64,000 bases of DNA from CAWCPR01 sp963797475 (lineage in GTDB: Bacteria > Chloroflexota > Anaerolineae > Anaerolineales > UBA4823). Positions 23,184 through 33,600 of this stretch are shown here, one piece after another. The notes under the pieces are model-generated. The model ran no database searches, was not told the origin of the DNA, and saw only the letters and a list, made by a program, of their open reading frames with translations. A program made the translations under genes and the position numbers. Within the stretch, counting starts at the first letter, position 1, and each line of letters starts with the position of its first letter. Where the stretch lies: assembly GCA_963797475.1 (NCBI GenBank), contig CAWCPR010000001.1:372001-436000 (forward strand). The letters are read 5' to 3'.

Positions 23184-24914
23184 TTACTTCCAGATATTTG
23201 GCAGGTAAAGAAAGTTATCCGGCAAAAACAGGAAGCCGGCGAACTCAAACGGTCCGATATCGCAGGCGCCCTGGCGGTTGTAACCGCGCTGGTCGAAGGA
23301 GGGGCAGGCGCCCGGGTTGCCGGCGTCGATCGCCGGGCTGCCAGCCAGCAGCCCCATGGTCTGGGTAGGGCCGCCATTGGACGCCAGCGGAGCGAGCTGC
23401 GGGTCGGCAAAGATCGGGTTAGCGGTGATATTGTTGTTCACATCGTTGTTGTAGGTCGGCTTCATTTGCGGGAACTGGATGTTCTGCCCGCCGTCCTGCA
23501 TCAGCTGGTTGGTATGGTACCCTTGCCATTTGGTGGGAGTGGGCAGGTCTTGCTCGTTCAGGGTGTTGTTATAAAAGATTGTGTTCGCCAGCGTGACCGA
23601 CAGGTTAGGGTCGCCGCTGCCGCCGCCGTGTAAAGCCCCGGCCTGGTAAGCGGCGTGGTTGTTTGCGAAAGTCGTGTTGCGGATATCGAACCTGCCCAGG
23701 GTGATCGCCATCGCCCCGCCCTGGCCAACGGTGTTGAACGGCGCGCTGGTTTGGTTGGCCTCGAACGTGGTATTGACCACACTGCCTTTGCCGAGAATAT
23801 ACACCCAGACTGCCCCGCCCTGTTTGCAGGCCTGGTTGCCGTGAAAGGTGCTGGCCCGAATTTCAAAATTATCCTCGTTCACCCCGCCATTAGGATCGTC
23901 TTCGACGTGGTAAATCGCGCCGCCCTGCCCGTAGAGATAGTCTCCGCTTTTATTCGGATCCGGGATGCCGGTTGCGGCGTTATTTGTAAAAATGGAACGG
24001 TCGAACGTCGCCTTGGTGCCCAGGTTATCAGAGACCACCGCAGAGACGGCGCCTCCGCCGCGTACGGAGGTGTTGTTTTCAAAAAGGCTGCCGCATACTT
24101 GTAAAGTCTTATTGGAATCCGGGTTACCGCTGTTCGCCACACCGTCCAGGTGCAGCGCGCCGCCGTAACCGCGCACGATCCCGCCCGAAGCAGAATCCTG
24201 AGCCTGGTTGCCGCTGAAAACGCTGTTGTAGATCAACATGCCGGTGGCGATTCCGCCGATCGCGCCGCCGTTGCCGGCCCGGTTATCCCGAAATAGCGAT
24301 CCGGAAATGACCGTCTCATAAGAATTATGGGAGAATATCGCCCCGCCCTGGTTATCGGTAGTATTGAACTCGCGCGTGGAATTATTTTCGAAGGTCGAGT
24401 TGATGATGTGCAGGCGAGTGCCGCTGTAGCCAGAGCTGATCGCCCCTCCAGAGTTATCCCCGGTAGCAGCGCCGCTGGGGGCTTTGCCGTTGACCAAGCG
24501 CAGGTTCTGGATAGTGATGGTGATTTCACCGGCGCTGGATGGGTCGTGCCAGCCCTTGTGCAGAATGCGATTGTTTCCACCCCCGTCCAGGGTAACCAGC
24601 CCGACGCCATCCAGGACGGTGCTGGTGTGTGTGCTTAATTCCAGGGTCTGGTCGATAAGGATGGTCGTTTCTCCTGGGCCGCAGTTGAAGTTGATCTCGC
24701 CGCCAGGATCCAAAGCAGCCTGTACGCCGGCTCGGGTGCAGTCTGTGATTGTGGTGGGATGGGAAAGCGTCGCCGGCTGGATGGGCGAGGGGCAGATCTG
24801 GATGTCGCTGCCAAACGCCAGGCTCAAGGCGAAAGCCGGAGTTGCCGCTGCAGGCGCAGTCAAAGCCAGCACTGCCAGGGCAATTATGGATGTTAAGAAC
24901 CTGGATTTCGACAT
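23184..24914 (-). CDS. secreted right-handed beta-helix protein (polymorphic outer membrane protein-like)
   Basis: A 576-residue secreted protein with a standard signal peptide (residues ~1-32, A-A-A-T-P-A-F-A-L). The body is built of parallel beta-helix rungs with repeated G-G-A-I-S/F/Y and F-x-x-N-x-A/T units, as in Chlamydia PMP-like and CSLREA-region proteins. It ends N-G-G-P-T-Q-T-M-G-L-L, A-I-D-A-G-N-P-G, and Q-R-G-Y-N-R-Q-G-A-C-D-I-G-P-F-E, a common cap of this class, then a short hydrophobic tail. The start at 24914 follows GGAGAG; a longer frame from 25007 is not supported. An adhesive or polysaccharide-binding surface role is likely. Confidence 0.82.
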   Translation of the reverse strand: MSKSRFLTSIIALAVLALTAPAAATPAFALSLAFGSDIQICPSPIQPATLSHPTTITDCTRAGVQAALDPGGEINFNCGPGETTILIDQTLELSTHTSTVLDGVGLVTLDGGGNNRILHKGWHDPSSAGEITITIQNLRLVNGKAPSGAATGDNSGGAISSGYSGTRLHIINSTFENNSTREFNTTDNQGGAIFSHNSYETVISGSLFRDNRAGNGGAIGGIATGMLIYNSVFSGNQAQDSASGGIVRGYGGALHLDGVANSGNPDSNKTLQVCGSLFENNTSVRGGGAVSAVVSDNLGTKATFDRSIFTNNAATGIPDPNKSGDYLYGQGGAIYHVEDDPNGGVNEDNFEIRASTFHGNQACKQGGAVWVYILGKGSVVNTTFEANQTSAPFNTVGQGGAMAITLGRFDIRNTTFANNHAAYQAGALHGGGSGDPNLSVTLANTIFYNNTLNEQDLPTPTKWQGYHTNQLMQDGGQNIQFPQMKPTYNNDVNNNITANPIFADPQLAPLASNGGPTQTMGLLAGSPAIDAGNPGACPSFDQRGYNRQGACDIGPFEFAGFLFLPDNFLYLPNIWK

Positions 24915-24955
24915 GTCTTTTTCACTCTCCGAAATGGAAACACCGACAAACGCCG

Positions 24956-24975
24956 GGGCGGTTTCCAAACCGCCC
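24956..24975. repeat. perfect hairpin upstream of the beta-helix gene
   Basis: GGGCGGTTT (24956-24964) and AAACCGCCC (24967-24975) form a 9-bp perfect stem with a two-base loop. It is 42 nt upstream of the minus-strand start at 24914 and downstream of the phosphatase gene at 25067. It could be a terminator of that gene or a leader hairpin. No T-tract follows on the minus strand. Confidence 0.4.
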
Positions 24976-25066
24976 GTCTCTCGATGGGGATGAAACCCGG
25001 CCTTCAACTGCCCGAGGCGATTTCTAAACCCCTTAAATCTCCCCCTGAATGAAACCCGAGCTGAAT

Positions 25067-26305
25067 TTACGTTGATTTTTCGATCGCCAGCAGAGTGATG
25101 TCATCCGCTTGCGACATGTCTGCCTGGTAATCTTTCAAGGTCTGCAGCATTTGATCACACACTTGTTGGGCCGGCGTTCGGGCGCAGACGCTGAACGCGG
25201 CGATCAGGCGCTGGAATCCAAAAGACACACCATCCGGATTGAGAACATCCGTGGCTCCATCCGTGTAAAGTAACAAAGTCGCCCCGCCAGGGATCATAAT
25301 GGTGTTTTCATCCAGAGGTGAACCCGGGAACATGCCCAGCACCATCCCGTCAGCATAGCCGGCAACGACCACCTCACCCGACATCAACAATAACAGCGGC
25401 AGCTCATGCCCGGCGCGTGCATAACGAAAGGCGCCGGTACTAAGCTCGAGCACCCCGTACAACACTGTGACGAACACCCCGGCATCGTTCATCTCCAGAA
25501 GATGATCGTTGACGCGCTCCAGAACCTGGCGCGGCGTTTTCGACCGTTTCGCCTCCGCTCGCAGCAGGGCGTGCGTCTGGGCCATGAAGATCGCCGAAGG
25601 TACGCCTTTATCGGCGACATCCCCAATCGCTACGCCCAAGAGCCCCCGCCCTAAGGGGATGAGATCAAAAAAATCGCCGCCAACTGCCCGGGCAGGCACA
25701 ATCCGGGCCCCGAGGCTGTAGCCTGGCGTTTCCGGCAGTTGGCGGGGAAGTATGCTCATCTGGATCTGGTAAGCCATGAGCAGCTCGTGCTCCAGCTTTT
25801 CTTTTTCGATGATCTGGGCCTGGCTGGCCTTAAGCTCCTCGTAGGCGGACGCCAGCTCCCGGTTTTTTGCAACCAGCTCGGCCATCGCCACGTTTTGGGC
25901 ATCGTCCAGCCGCAGCCCCAGGACACGCACCATCTCGTACACGATGCGCGGGTGGCGTTGCAGCAGGTTTTCGAAGTCGGCGCGATGCAATTCTAAAAAT
26001 TGCACATCCGTCAGCGCCTTCACGCTGGCGGTGCGCGAGACTTCCTTGTTAAGCAGGCTGATCTCCCCCAGGAAATCCCCTGGCCCGCGAGTGGCAATGA
26101 CCTTCTCGTCCGGCGTGCCCAGGGCCTTGATAACTTCGACCTGACCGCTGACCAATACGTAGAATAATTCGCCGCGGTCTCCTTCGTTTATAAGCAAAGT
26201 GCCGCCAGGGACTGTGCTGAGCTCCATCGCCTGGCGCAAACCCTGCAATTCTTCTGCAGGGAGCGAAGAGAACAAGGGCACTTTGGACAATATGTTATCG
26301 TTCAT
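25067..26305 (-). CDS. cyclic nucleotide-binding domain + SpoIIE-type PP2C phosphatase (paralogue)
   Basis: A 412-residue protein of the same length and layout as that at 5325-6563. It has a CNB domain with cassette F-L-G-E-I-S-L-L...R-T-A (Glu81, Arg91), a coiled coil (~140-180), and a phosphatase with V-G-G-D-F-F-D, G-D-V-A-D-K-G-V-P, D-G-A-T-D-V and A-D-D-I-T-L-L. Here Asp-Lys replaces Ser-Gly-Lys in the G-D-V motif. It is the third gene of a unit with a nucleotide cyclase and an HD protein, and starts two bases after the HD gene stop. It should sense the cyclase product and dephosphorylate STAS antagonists, perhaps those encoded at 4487 and 4921. Confidence 0.92.
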   Translation of the reverse strand: MNDNILSKVPLFSSLPAEELQGLRQAMELSTVPGGTLLINEGDRGELFYVLVSGQVEVIKALGTPDEKVIATRGPGDFLGEISLLNKEVSRTASVKALTDVQFLELHRADFENLLQRHPRIVYEMVRVLGLRLDDAQNVAMAELVAKNRELASAYEELKASQAQIIEKEKLEHELLMAYQIQMSILPRQLPETPGYSLGARIVPARAVGGDFFDLIPLGRGLLGVAIGDVADKGVPSAIFMAQTHALLRAEAKRSKTPRQVLERVNDHLLEMNDAGVFVTVLYGVLELSTGAFRYARAGHELPLLLLMSGEVVVAGYADGMVLGMFPGSPLDENTIMIPGGATLLLYTDGATDVLNPDGVSFGFQRLIAAFSVCARTPAQQVCDQMLQTLKDYQADMSQADDITLLAIEKST

Positions 26306-26307
26306 GC

Positions 26308-26964
26308 TCAGCCTTCCTCTTGTTCGCTGGCGCCATTCGCATCCGGGGTGGAAGCCAGCAGCTCCTCCAACGCACAGATATTTCGATTTTTTTGCTCATC
26401 GCGCAGCTTGCACGCCGATTCGGTCCAGAATTTATGGTCGTTCAAGAATTTCAACTGCGAGCGGTACCATTCAGGAATACTGAAAATGATCCCGGCCGAT
26501 TGAAGCTCCAGGCGCAGCTCCAAACTGCGGGGATAAAAATCGTCGCGCCCCAAGACATCCAAATCGGCATCCGCCATGATCTCTTCGACCAGATTTTGCG
26601 GGGACTGCGGCAGCTTGGTCGCCATGATAATCGCCTGTATGACCGCAATTTGCTCAACGCTGTAACCAAAACCCGGCAAAACCTGCGCTACGATTCTGGC
26701 GCCCACATCTTCATGTCCGGCCCGCTGCTGGATAAAACCCACATCATGGAAGTAACCGGCGGTGAGCAGCAGTAACAAGTCTTCGCCGTTCACGCCTTCC
26801 ATCTCTGCCAGGAGCTCGGCTGCCGGGACCACCTCATCCCGGGTGTGGGGCAGGGAGTGATACAGCATCCCCGGTCCGAGGGAGTTTTCCAATAAGGAAA
26901 GGGCGTAATCCCGGGCGCCTTCAAAATCGATGTGGTTATTAATAGGGTCGCTCTTTATCGGCAT
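26308..26964 (-). CDS. HD-domain phosphohydrolase
   Basis: A 218-residue soluble HD protein. Metal ligands visible are His40 (S-L-P-H-T-R), His73-Asp74 (Y-F-H-D-V-G-F), His84 (A-G-H-E-D) and a distal Asp in M-A-D-A-D-L-D-V-L-G. HD domains of this arrangement hydrolyse nucleotides or cyclic nucleotides. I take the ATG at 26964, five bases after the cyclase stop; the frame continues upstream to 27159 but that part is antisense-like read-through over the cyclase gene. Its position between a cyclase and a cNMP-binding phosphatase suggests that it terminates the cyclic nucleotide signal. Confidence 0.85.
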   Translation of the reverse strand: MPIKSDPINNHIDFEGARDYALSLLENSLGPGMLYHSLPHTRDEVVPAAELLAEMEGVNGEDLLLLLTAGYFHDVGFIQQRAGHEDVGARIVAQVLPGFGYSVEQIAVIQAIIMATKLPQSPQNLVEEIMADADLDVLGRDDFYPRSLELRLELQSAGIIFSIPEWYRSQLKFLNDHKFWTESACKLRDEQKNRNICALEELLASTPDANGASEQEEG

Positions 26965-26968
26965 TTTC

Positions 26969-29900
26969 TCACTCACCCACTTCCAAAGCTGCCTCAATAG
27001 CCTGGTCCAAAGAGAAAGACAGGCCGTTATCCCATTCTGCGGCAGAGTCGGGATCACCGAGCACGCTGCGAACACCTTGCAACACCCGCTCAAGTTTCTC
27101 CTGCTCGACCGGCGGCAAGGGCGCACCGATTTCATCCCGCAATGCCCGCCCCACTGCAAAAAGGGTCAGCGCACGCCTCAACTTCCCCTCCAAGGCAGCC
27201 AGTTGGCCTATATCTTCAAATAAATAGGCCAGGGCCCACTTATCCCTCAGATCCCGGTAGATCAGCAGGCTCTCGTGATACAGACCGGCGGCGCTCTGCA
27301 GATCCCTGGCGGCCCGGGCGACATTTCCAAGATTATTCAGGGAATTGGCAAAATACCAGCGATCTCCGACCTCACGCTGTAACGCTACGGCTTCCTCGAT
27401 ACGGAGGCGCGCTTCCGATAAATCTCCCAGGTATAAGATCACATTTCCCAGGTTGTTCAATGAAACGGCAATGGCCCATTTGTCCCCGATTTCACGGCGG
27501 ATCGCCAGGCCTTCTTCATGCAGCTTTCGAGAAGCGACAAAATCGCCGCGATATTCTGCCAGGATCGCCAGGTTGCTCAGCAAGCTGCCGATATTCTCCT
27601 TGTCTTGCAGCCCGCGCCGGATCGACAGGCTCTGCTCATAAAGGTTTCTGGCGCTGTCGTTATCGCCCTGTTGAACCGCCAGCGTACCGCGAAAATGAAG
27701 CACCTGCCCGACCCCGGTCGGATCGCCCAGATCTTCAAAACTCTTCTGAGCGCGCAGCAGCCATTGGGAAGCCTCGCCGTAGCGACTTTGCTTGCGCAAC
27801 AACTCGCCCCTGGCTGACTGGCTCCAGGCCCGGCCATTTTGATCCTGCAGCTTCTCAGTGAGCGCCAACGTCTGCTCATACAGCTCACCTGCTTCTCCCC
27901 AGCGGCCGACCACTTCTAACACTTTGCCAAGCTTGAGCATCACCCCAACCTGCTCGTCTTCGGTCAGGAGCGGCAGCAGTCGCTGGTAATAATCGATCGC
28001 AGCCGCATTGGCATATTCCGCCTGGGCGGCTCGACCAGCCTTCAGCAGGTATTCGCGCTTCTTGTTAAGCTGGTCGCTCAACCCGTAATGGTGGGCGAGC
28101 AGGTCTACCACCCGGTCCAGGGCGCCGGCCTGAGTCCTTTCGATATAGTTCCCGATCAGGCCATGCAGCATGGCCCGGGTGGCGAAAGGCAGGCTTTCGT
28201 AGGCGACCTCGCGGGTGATGACGTGTTTAAATAAATAAGTCTGTTCGGGCTCGGCGTCCAGCGGAGTGATATCCAGCTCGCACAAATAGTCCAGGTTCGC
28301 CTTCACTCGATCAAAGCTGCCCAACTGGGGGTAAACTCCCCAGATTTGGGCCGCCGGGAAAAGCCGCCCGATGACGCTGGCTACCTTTAGGGTGGTCTTA
28401 AAACTCTCGCTCAGTTGGTCGATGCGGCTGAGGATCAGGCTGTACAGGCTGGCCGGAAAATCCAGGGCAGCCAATGCCTTCGAATCGTGCAGGCCGATCC
28501 CCCGGTCTTTGATGAAATTGAGCAGCTCCTCGATATAAAAAGGGTTGCCTTGAGCGCGGCCGGTAACTTTTTCCATCAAATCGGCTGGAATTTCAGTGGA
28601 AGAACCGAAAGCCTGCTCCAGCTTCAAGCGGATCAGGCGCTCAGCCTCCTCGGCAGTGAATTCAGTAAGCTCGATTTGGGTGAAATTCCCAAGCTGGCTT
28701 AATTGCGGCGCCTGCGTGCGCTGAGTGTCCGCGGGCCGGTAAGCCATCAGCAACAAGACCGGCAGATCGACGACAGCGCTTGCGATCACTTCCAGCAAAT
28801 CTTGAGAAAGTGGGTCCAGCCAATGGCTGTCTTCCAACACGATCAACATCGGTGTTTCCCGGGCGCGCTGCCGCAGGCAGTCGATCAGGAGCGCTTCCAA
28901 TGAGGCCTTACGCAGCTTGGCGTCGAAAGACTGGGTCAGCTCGTTGTCCGGGATTGTCAAATTCAAAGCCGCGCTTAATAAGGGTAAGCGCTGTTCCAGG
29001 CCCGGATCGATCTGCGCAAGTTGGGCTGCGAGATCTTGAATAATATCGGTCTGCGCCTGGGTTGGATCGATGGAAAAGAAACCCCGCCAGATATTGTGCC
29101 AGACCAGGTAGCTGGCATTGGTTCCATAAGATTGGCACTCTCCGCCGTATCCGACCAGCCCGCGGCCCAACCCCAAACGCACCACTTCGGCCACCAGGCG
29201 CGACTTCCCCATCCCCGCCTCCGCGCTGATGCCGACAATTTGTCCCCGGCCCTGCAAAACCAGGTCCAGCTTCTGAGCGATCTTGGCCAGCTCCTCGGCG
29301 CGGCCCACCATCGGGAGCCTGTACTGCGGCTCCTGCAGCCGGATGGATTTATGCACTTGCAAGCCAACCAGGCGATAGACCGCTACAGGGTCTGCCTTAC
29401 CCTTGACGAGCAGGTCCGGCAGTTTCTCCCAATTGAACGTCTCGTCGGTGCGTTCAGCGATTGGCGCGCTAACCAACACCTGTCCGGGCGCTGCAGCTTG
29501 CATCAAGCGAGCAGCCAGGTTGACCGCATCTCCCAACACGCCGTAAGTCCTGTGAGCGCTGCTGCCGTAAGCGCCGGTGCGCATACGCCCGTGGGTTACG
29601 CCGATCTGGACATCGACGATATCATTCGAAGTGGAAGAAGACAGGCGCAATAATTCCTGCGCCGCAGAGACAGCCCGCAGGGGATCATCTTCGTGAGCTA
29701 CCGGCGCGCCAAAAGCCGCATAAAGATAGCTGCCTTTATCGCCAATCGTCAATTGGATCAGTGTGCCATCGTAAAGCCTCAGCGCCATTTGAACCTGGCA
29801 GATGAAGCGGTTTAACTTTTGATCCGCGGCGCTGTCATGGTCGTAATCGATCCCGCTAAAACGCAAGAAAAGGGCTACCGCCGGCCGCAGCTCCGCCAAA

Positions 29901-30673
29901 AATTCCCCCTGCCCGGATTTCAGACGTTCATAGACCGGGTGCAGCAACCAGGGTCGTACCGTGTCTTCATCTAATGCTGCTGCCGGGAGCGGCGGCCAGG
30001 GCGCTTCGCGCACCTGGACCTCCAGCCGTTCCAACAGACCGGACGCCTGGCCTGTTTCTTCTCCCTTCCGCCATTCCCGGATGACGGCTTTATCCCCCAG
30101 GGCTTGCAAGGCAAGCTCATCCAGAATCACTTCACCCTTCTCGGCCTGGTGCTCGGCGGCGGCCAGGCGATCCAGGCTGCTGCCCGCCAGCGTGTCAATC
30201 ACCTGGACCTGTGGGTCTCCCACGACAAAGCGGCGGACCGGCCCAACTGTAATGGCAGTTTTAAGAGCCAGGGTCAACAATTTCCCGGGGATCGCTCCCA
30301 CGGCTTTAAACTGCGCCATGCTTTGCTGCATGGATAAGGCGCAAGCTGCGGCGCGAAGCTCGGCCGGATCCGCTTCGAAGCCGGGCGCTTGATCGAACCA
30401 GCAGGTGATCGCGTCGCCGCTAAAACCGATTACGCTGCCGCCAAAACGGTGCAGCTCGGCGATCAACGCATCGTAAACCAGATTTAGATGGCGGGTCAAT
30501 TCCTCGGCGCCATGCCGTGGCCCAAGCTCCATCGCTAGCATTTCCGTGAGCTTTGTAAAACCAGAAATATCGGCAAATAATGCAGCGCCTACGGCACGGA
30601 CAGGCAAGTTCTTTCCATGCGCCAAAGCCTGCCGCCTGTCCATGGGGATATAAGCGACCGGGGTTTCAATCAT
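26969..30673 (-). CDS. soluble adenylyl cyclase-like protein: two class III cyclase domains, AAA/NACHT-like ATPase, TPR array
   Basis: A 1234-residue cytoplasmic protein. Domain C1 (~25-200) has both catalytic metal Asp residues: Asp35 in F-A-D-I-S-G-F-T and Asp87 in F-S-G-D-A-I-T. Domain C2 (~260-430) has Arg where the first Asp should be (F-L-R-F-S-G-I) but keeps the transition-state Asn and Arg in G-D-A-V-N-L-A-A-R. C1 lacks that Asn/Arg pair. One composite active site is therefore likely, as in mammalian soluble adenylyl cyclase. A P-loop ATPase follows (Walker A G-M-G-K-S near 487, Walker B I-V-L-E-D-S-H-W), then tetratricopeptide repeats from ~880 to ~1180. It heads a three-gene operon with the HD and CNB-PP2C genes. 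Confidence 0.9.
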   Translation of the reverse strand: MIETPVAYIPMDRRQALAHGKNLPVRAVGAALFADISGFTKLTEMLAMELGPRHGAEELTRHLNLVYDALIAELHRFGGSVIGFSGDAITCWFDQAPGFEADPAELRAAACALSMQQSMAQFKAVGAIPGKLLTLALKTAITVGPVRRFVVGDPQVQVIDTLAGSSLDRLAAAEHQAEKGEVILDELALQALGDKAVIREWRKGEETGQASGLLERLEVQVREAPWPPLPAAALDEDTVRPWLLHPVYERLKSGQGEFLAELRPAVALFLRFSGIDYDHDSAADQKLNRFICQVQMALRLYDGTLIQLTIGDKGSYLYAAFGAPVAHEDDPLRAVSAAQELLRLSSSTSNDIVDVQIGVTHGRMRTGAYGSSAHRTYGVLGDAVNLAARLMQAAAPGQVLVSAPIAERTDETFNWEKLPDLLVKGKADPVAVYRLVGLQVHKSIRLQEPQYRLPMVGRAEELAKIAQKLDLVLQGRGQIVGISAEAGMGKSRLVAEVVRLGLGRGLVGYGGECQSYGTNASYLVWHNIWRGFFSIDPTQAQTDIIQDLAAQLAQIDPGLEQRLPLLSAALNLTIPDNELTQSFDAKLRKASLEALLIDCLRQRARETPMLIVLEDSHWLDPLSQDLLEVIASAVVDLPVLLLMAYRPADTQRTQAPQLSQLGNFTQIELTEFTAEEAERLIRLKLEQAFGSSTEIPADLMEKVTGRAQGNPFYIEELLNFIKDRGIGLHDSKALAALDFPASLYSLILSRIDQLSESFKTTLKVASVIGRLFPAAQIWGVYPQLGSFDRVKANLDYLCELDITPLDAEPEQTYLFKHVITREVAYESLPFATRAMLHGLIGNYIERTQAGALDRVVDLLAHHYGLSDQLNKKREYLLKAGRAAQAEYANAAAIDYYQRLLPLLTEDEQVGVMLKLGKVLEVVGRWGEAGELYEQTLALTEKLQDQNGRAWSQSARGELLRKQSRYGEASQWLLRAQKSFEDLGDPTGVGQVLHFRGTLAVQQGDNDSARNLYEQSLSIRRGLQDKENIGSLLSNLAILAEYRGDFVASRKLHEEGLAIRREIGDKWAIAVSLNNLGNVILYLGDLSEARLRIEEAVALQREVGDRWYFANSLNNLGNVARAARDLQSAAGLYHESLLIYRDLRDKWALAYLFEDIGQLAALEGKLRRALTLFAVGRALRDEIGAPLPPVEQEKLERVLQGVRSVLGDPDSAAEWDNGLSFSLDQAIEAALEVGE

Positions 30674-30689
30674 TTAATCGATCTTATCT

Positions 30690-33600
30690 TCACCGCTTTC
30701 CTTTGTGGATGGCGATATTGCCTCCACCGAGCGGCGTAGTCGGGCCGGCGTTCAACCCATCGCCATACTGGCTATCATATACAATTGTATCGTTATTATC
30801 CATATCCCAGATGACGATTCTGAACAGATCCCTGGTCAGTGTTGGGTCCATGTCCGCGTCCATGGCCGAGATTAGGAAACCGTAGTTCCCGGCGTGGTTG
30901 ATCCGGCCTTTGCCTTTGAATTGCACCATCGCGCCCGATACCACCAGCCAATCATAAGAAGTCGAATGAAGCTCCAATTCGGCTGGCTCGAATTCAAATT
31001 CGATGCTGCCAATTGGGGTGAGGGCATTATTCTTGTACTTGGCGACAAAGCCAAAATGGGCTTTGCCCTTGTCATCCATACAGCCGGGATAGAGCTGGCA
31101 GGAACCGGGCTGTGACAATATCCAACCCCCGCCGGTGACATAACCATCGCTCGGATCGTAAACGACCAGGAATGGATACACCTTCTCGCCAATACCGCCG
31201 TCCTGGTCGGTGACCGTCAGCTTGATCTGGTACACGCCCGCCTTTTGGTATACGTGACTGTCGGGACCAATCCTGTGGGCCAGCTCATCGACGCTGCCAG
31301 GAGATGTGCTGCCATCGCCCCAATCCCAGACCGCAGTATGCGTATCCAGGCTGCCGGTATCGGTGAAAATTGCGCTGGCGTTGATGCTTGTGTTCACCTT
31401 TATGGGGTCGACCGGCGCATCGATCGCTCCCACCTCGGGAGACACATTCTGTATTATCACAACTGCCGTGCTGGTGGCGCACAGGTTGAAAGGATCACAA
31501 ACCTGCAGCTTCACGGAGCGGACAGATGGCCCGTTCAAGCCAACCGCCGAGAACAGCGGGGAAACGCCGTTCGTCTCAAAAGACCCGTCCCCATCCAGGT
31601 CCCAGGCAAAGCTGAGCGTATCGCCCGGATCAGGATCGAAGCTAAGGGAGCCATCAAGCTGGACGCTGCCGCCTTCAGGAGCGGTGTATGGACCGCCGGC
31701 ATTCGCCACAGGCGGGCTGTCGATCGCGATCGATCCGCTGGCCGAAGAAGGCAGGTAGCGCGGATCGTCCAGGTTTAATGTCCCTTCGGGAAGCTGGAGC
31801 GCGCCGCCAAAAAAGACTTGTACGCTGTAGCTTCCGGACGGCAGGGACACTTTCCCCAGGAACGCCCGGCCGAGGTAATCCGTGATCACCGGCAGCGTCG
31901 CAGAGCCATTCGCGCCGCTGAGCACGAAGAAGACCGTGCGCTGCTGGAGCGGATGGTCGTTCACGCCAGACAGGGTCGCGACAACGCCCAAATCGCCGCC
32001 GGCCGGGACGGTCCCGGGCGGCAGAGACAGGCTGAGCTGGGTGGGCTGGCGGGAGATCGAGAAGGGAACGGCCGTCGAAGAGGGCAGGAAATCACTCGTG
32101 GCTGCGGAGGAGGCGCTCACCTGGTACTGGCCTGGAAGCTCCAGGAAGGGAATGACGACCGTCGCCCTGCCATTTGCGTCGGTAAAGGCCTGGGCAGTTT
32201 GCGCTCCGAGACCGAAAGTGACGAGCTTGCCAGCCAGCGGAGATCCCGCACTGGTCAGCTCGGCGGTAAAAGACGCCTGCGTTCCGTAGACGCTGCTGGC
32301 TGGGGGAGTGACCAGGGTGATCGCGCTTGGTTGCGGCGGAGCAGGCGGCGCCGCGCCCAAGCCGGGCTCGAAATACGCGCCCTGGTTGTCATCCAGGCTG
32401 ACCAGGCCCACACCGTTCACGGCCTGGACGATGAAGCGCAGGCTATCCGGCGAGACGCCTTGCAGATCCAGGCTGCCTTCCCAAAGTGTAGAGTCTTGCG
32501 GGTTTTGCGCCAGATCCAGCGACTGCCAGCGTCCGGCGAAAGGCTCATCAAACCCGGTGTAGGTGACCCACACCTGCTGGATGCCGGCTGCCGGGTTTCC
32601 GATGACCTGCGTTTGGAAGTTTACGGAACCGGAGGCTGGCTGTCCATCGATCGCCAGGATGGTTGGAGGGGCGGCCAGCGCCGGGACGCTGCCCCCGGCG
32701 TAAGTGTTGATATTTGCGCTGTAATACAGGCGGAAATCCATCCCATCAAAACGGCGCAGAATGCTGGTTTGAGATCCTGGCTCGCTGGAGAGATGCTGGG
32801 CTGGGGTGACCATCAGGCGCGTCGCCCCGCCGGAAACATCGGTCAGGGCGCTGAAATAATTCACGCTCCAGGTACGCAGGGGGTAGAAAACGCTGGTGAA
32901 AAACGGGGCATGCACGCCGCGAATTTCTGAGGTAGGCGCGCCCGTCAAGGGGATGACATTCGGGATATCCGTGTAATTTCCGCCGCGGAAACCGACTCCG
33001 CGCAGCACCTCGCTCGGGAAACTGACATTGCGCCGCTCGAGGGGCAGCGCCGGCTCAGCAGGGTTGGTGACAATTCCATTGGTCCCGGAGAGATAAGTGG
33101 CTGTGATCAGGCTGTCGTCTTCTACATTCTTGAGGGACAGCGTATTGGCTATGAGGGATGGCGTCAGGTGGTAATCGGCGTAGGCCAGACCGAGAGTATA
33201 GCCCGGCTCCTGGCCCGGGTTGAACGTGTTCAGGCTGGGGATCACCGAGGGCTCAGAAGCGTTCGTGATCCTGCCGGCTGGCATATTCACGCTCAACATC
33301 GGCAGGCCAAACAGCGTGGCCTCCAGGAGCGCCTTTTCGTGCAGGCCGCGCACCTGGGCAGTTTGCGAGAGGTAGACCTGCTTGGAAGCCACCAGGGCCT
33401 TACCAACCGGAACCGGGCCGCTGCCGACCCGCAACTGGCGGCTGAACTCGGCGTAGATGCGCTCGCTGTATTCCAGAAAATCGGTGTCCCCGTACTGGTA
33501 ACCGGTGCCGGCGATCAGGGTGGCTTTCTTCTCGGCGAATGCCTGGGGCCAGTCCAAAAGCAGCGTCACACCGGGCACGCCGTGCTCGTTGACGATGTTA

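Noticed and set aside
26964..27159. 65-residue N-terminal extension of the HD protein
   Set aside because: It overlaps the cyclase coding region and reads as antisense-like sequence; the ATG at 26964 fits the operon spacing.
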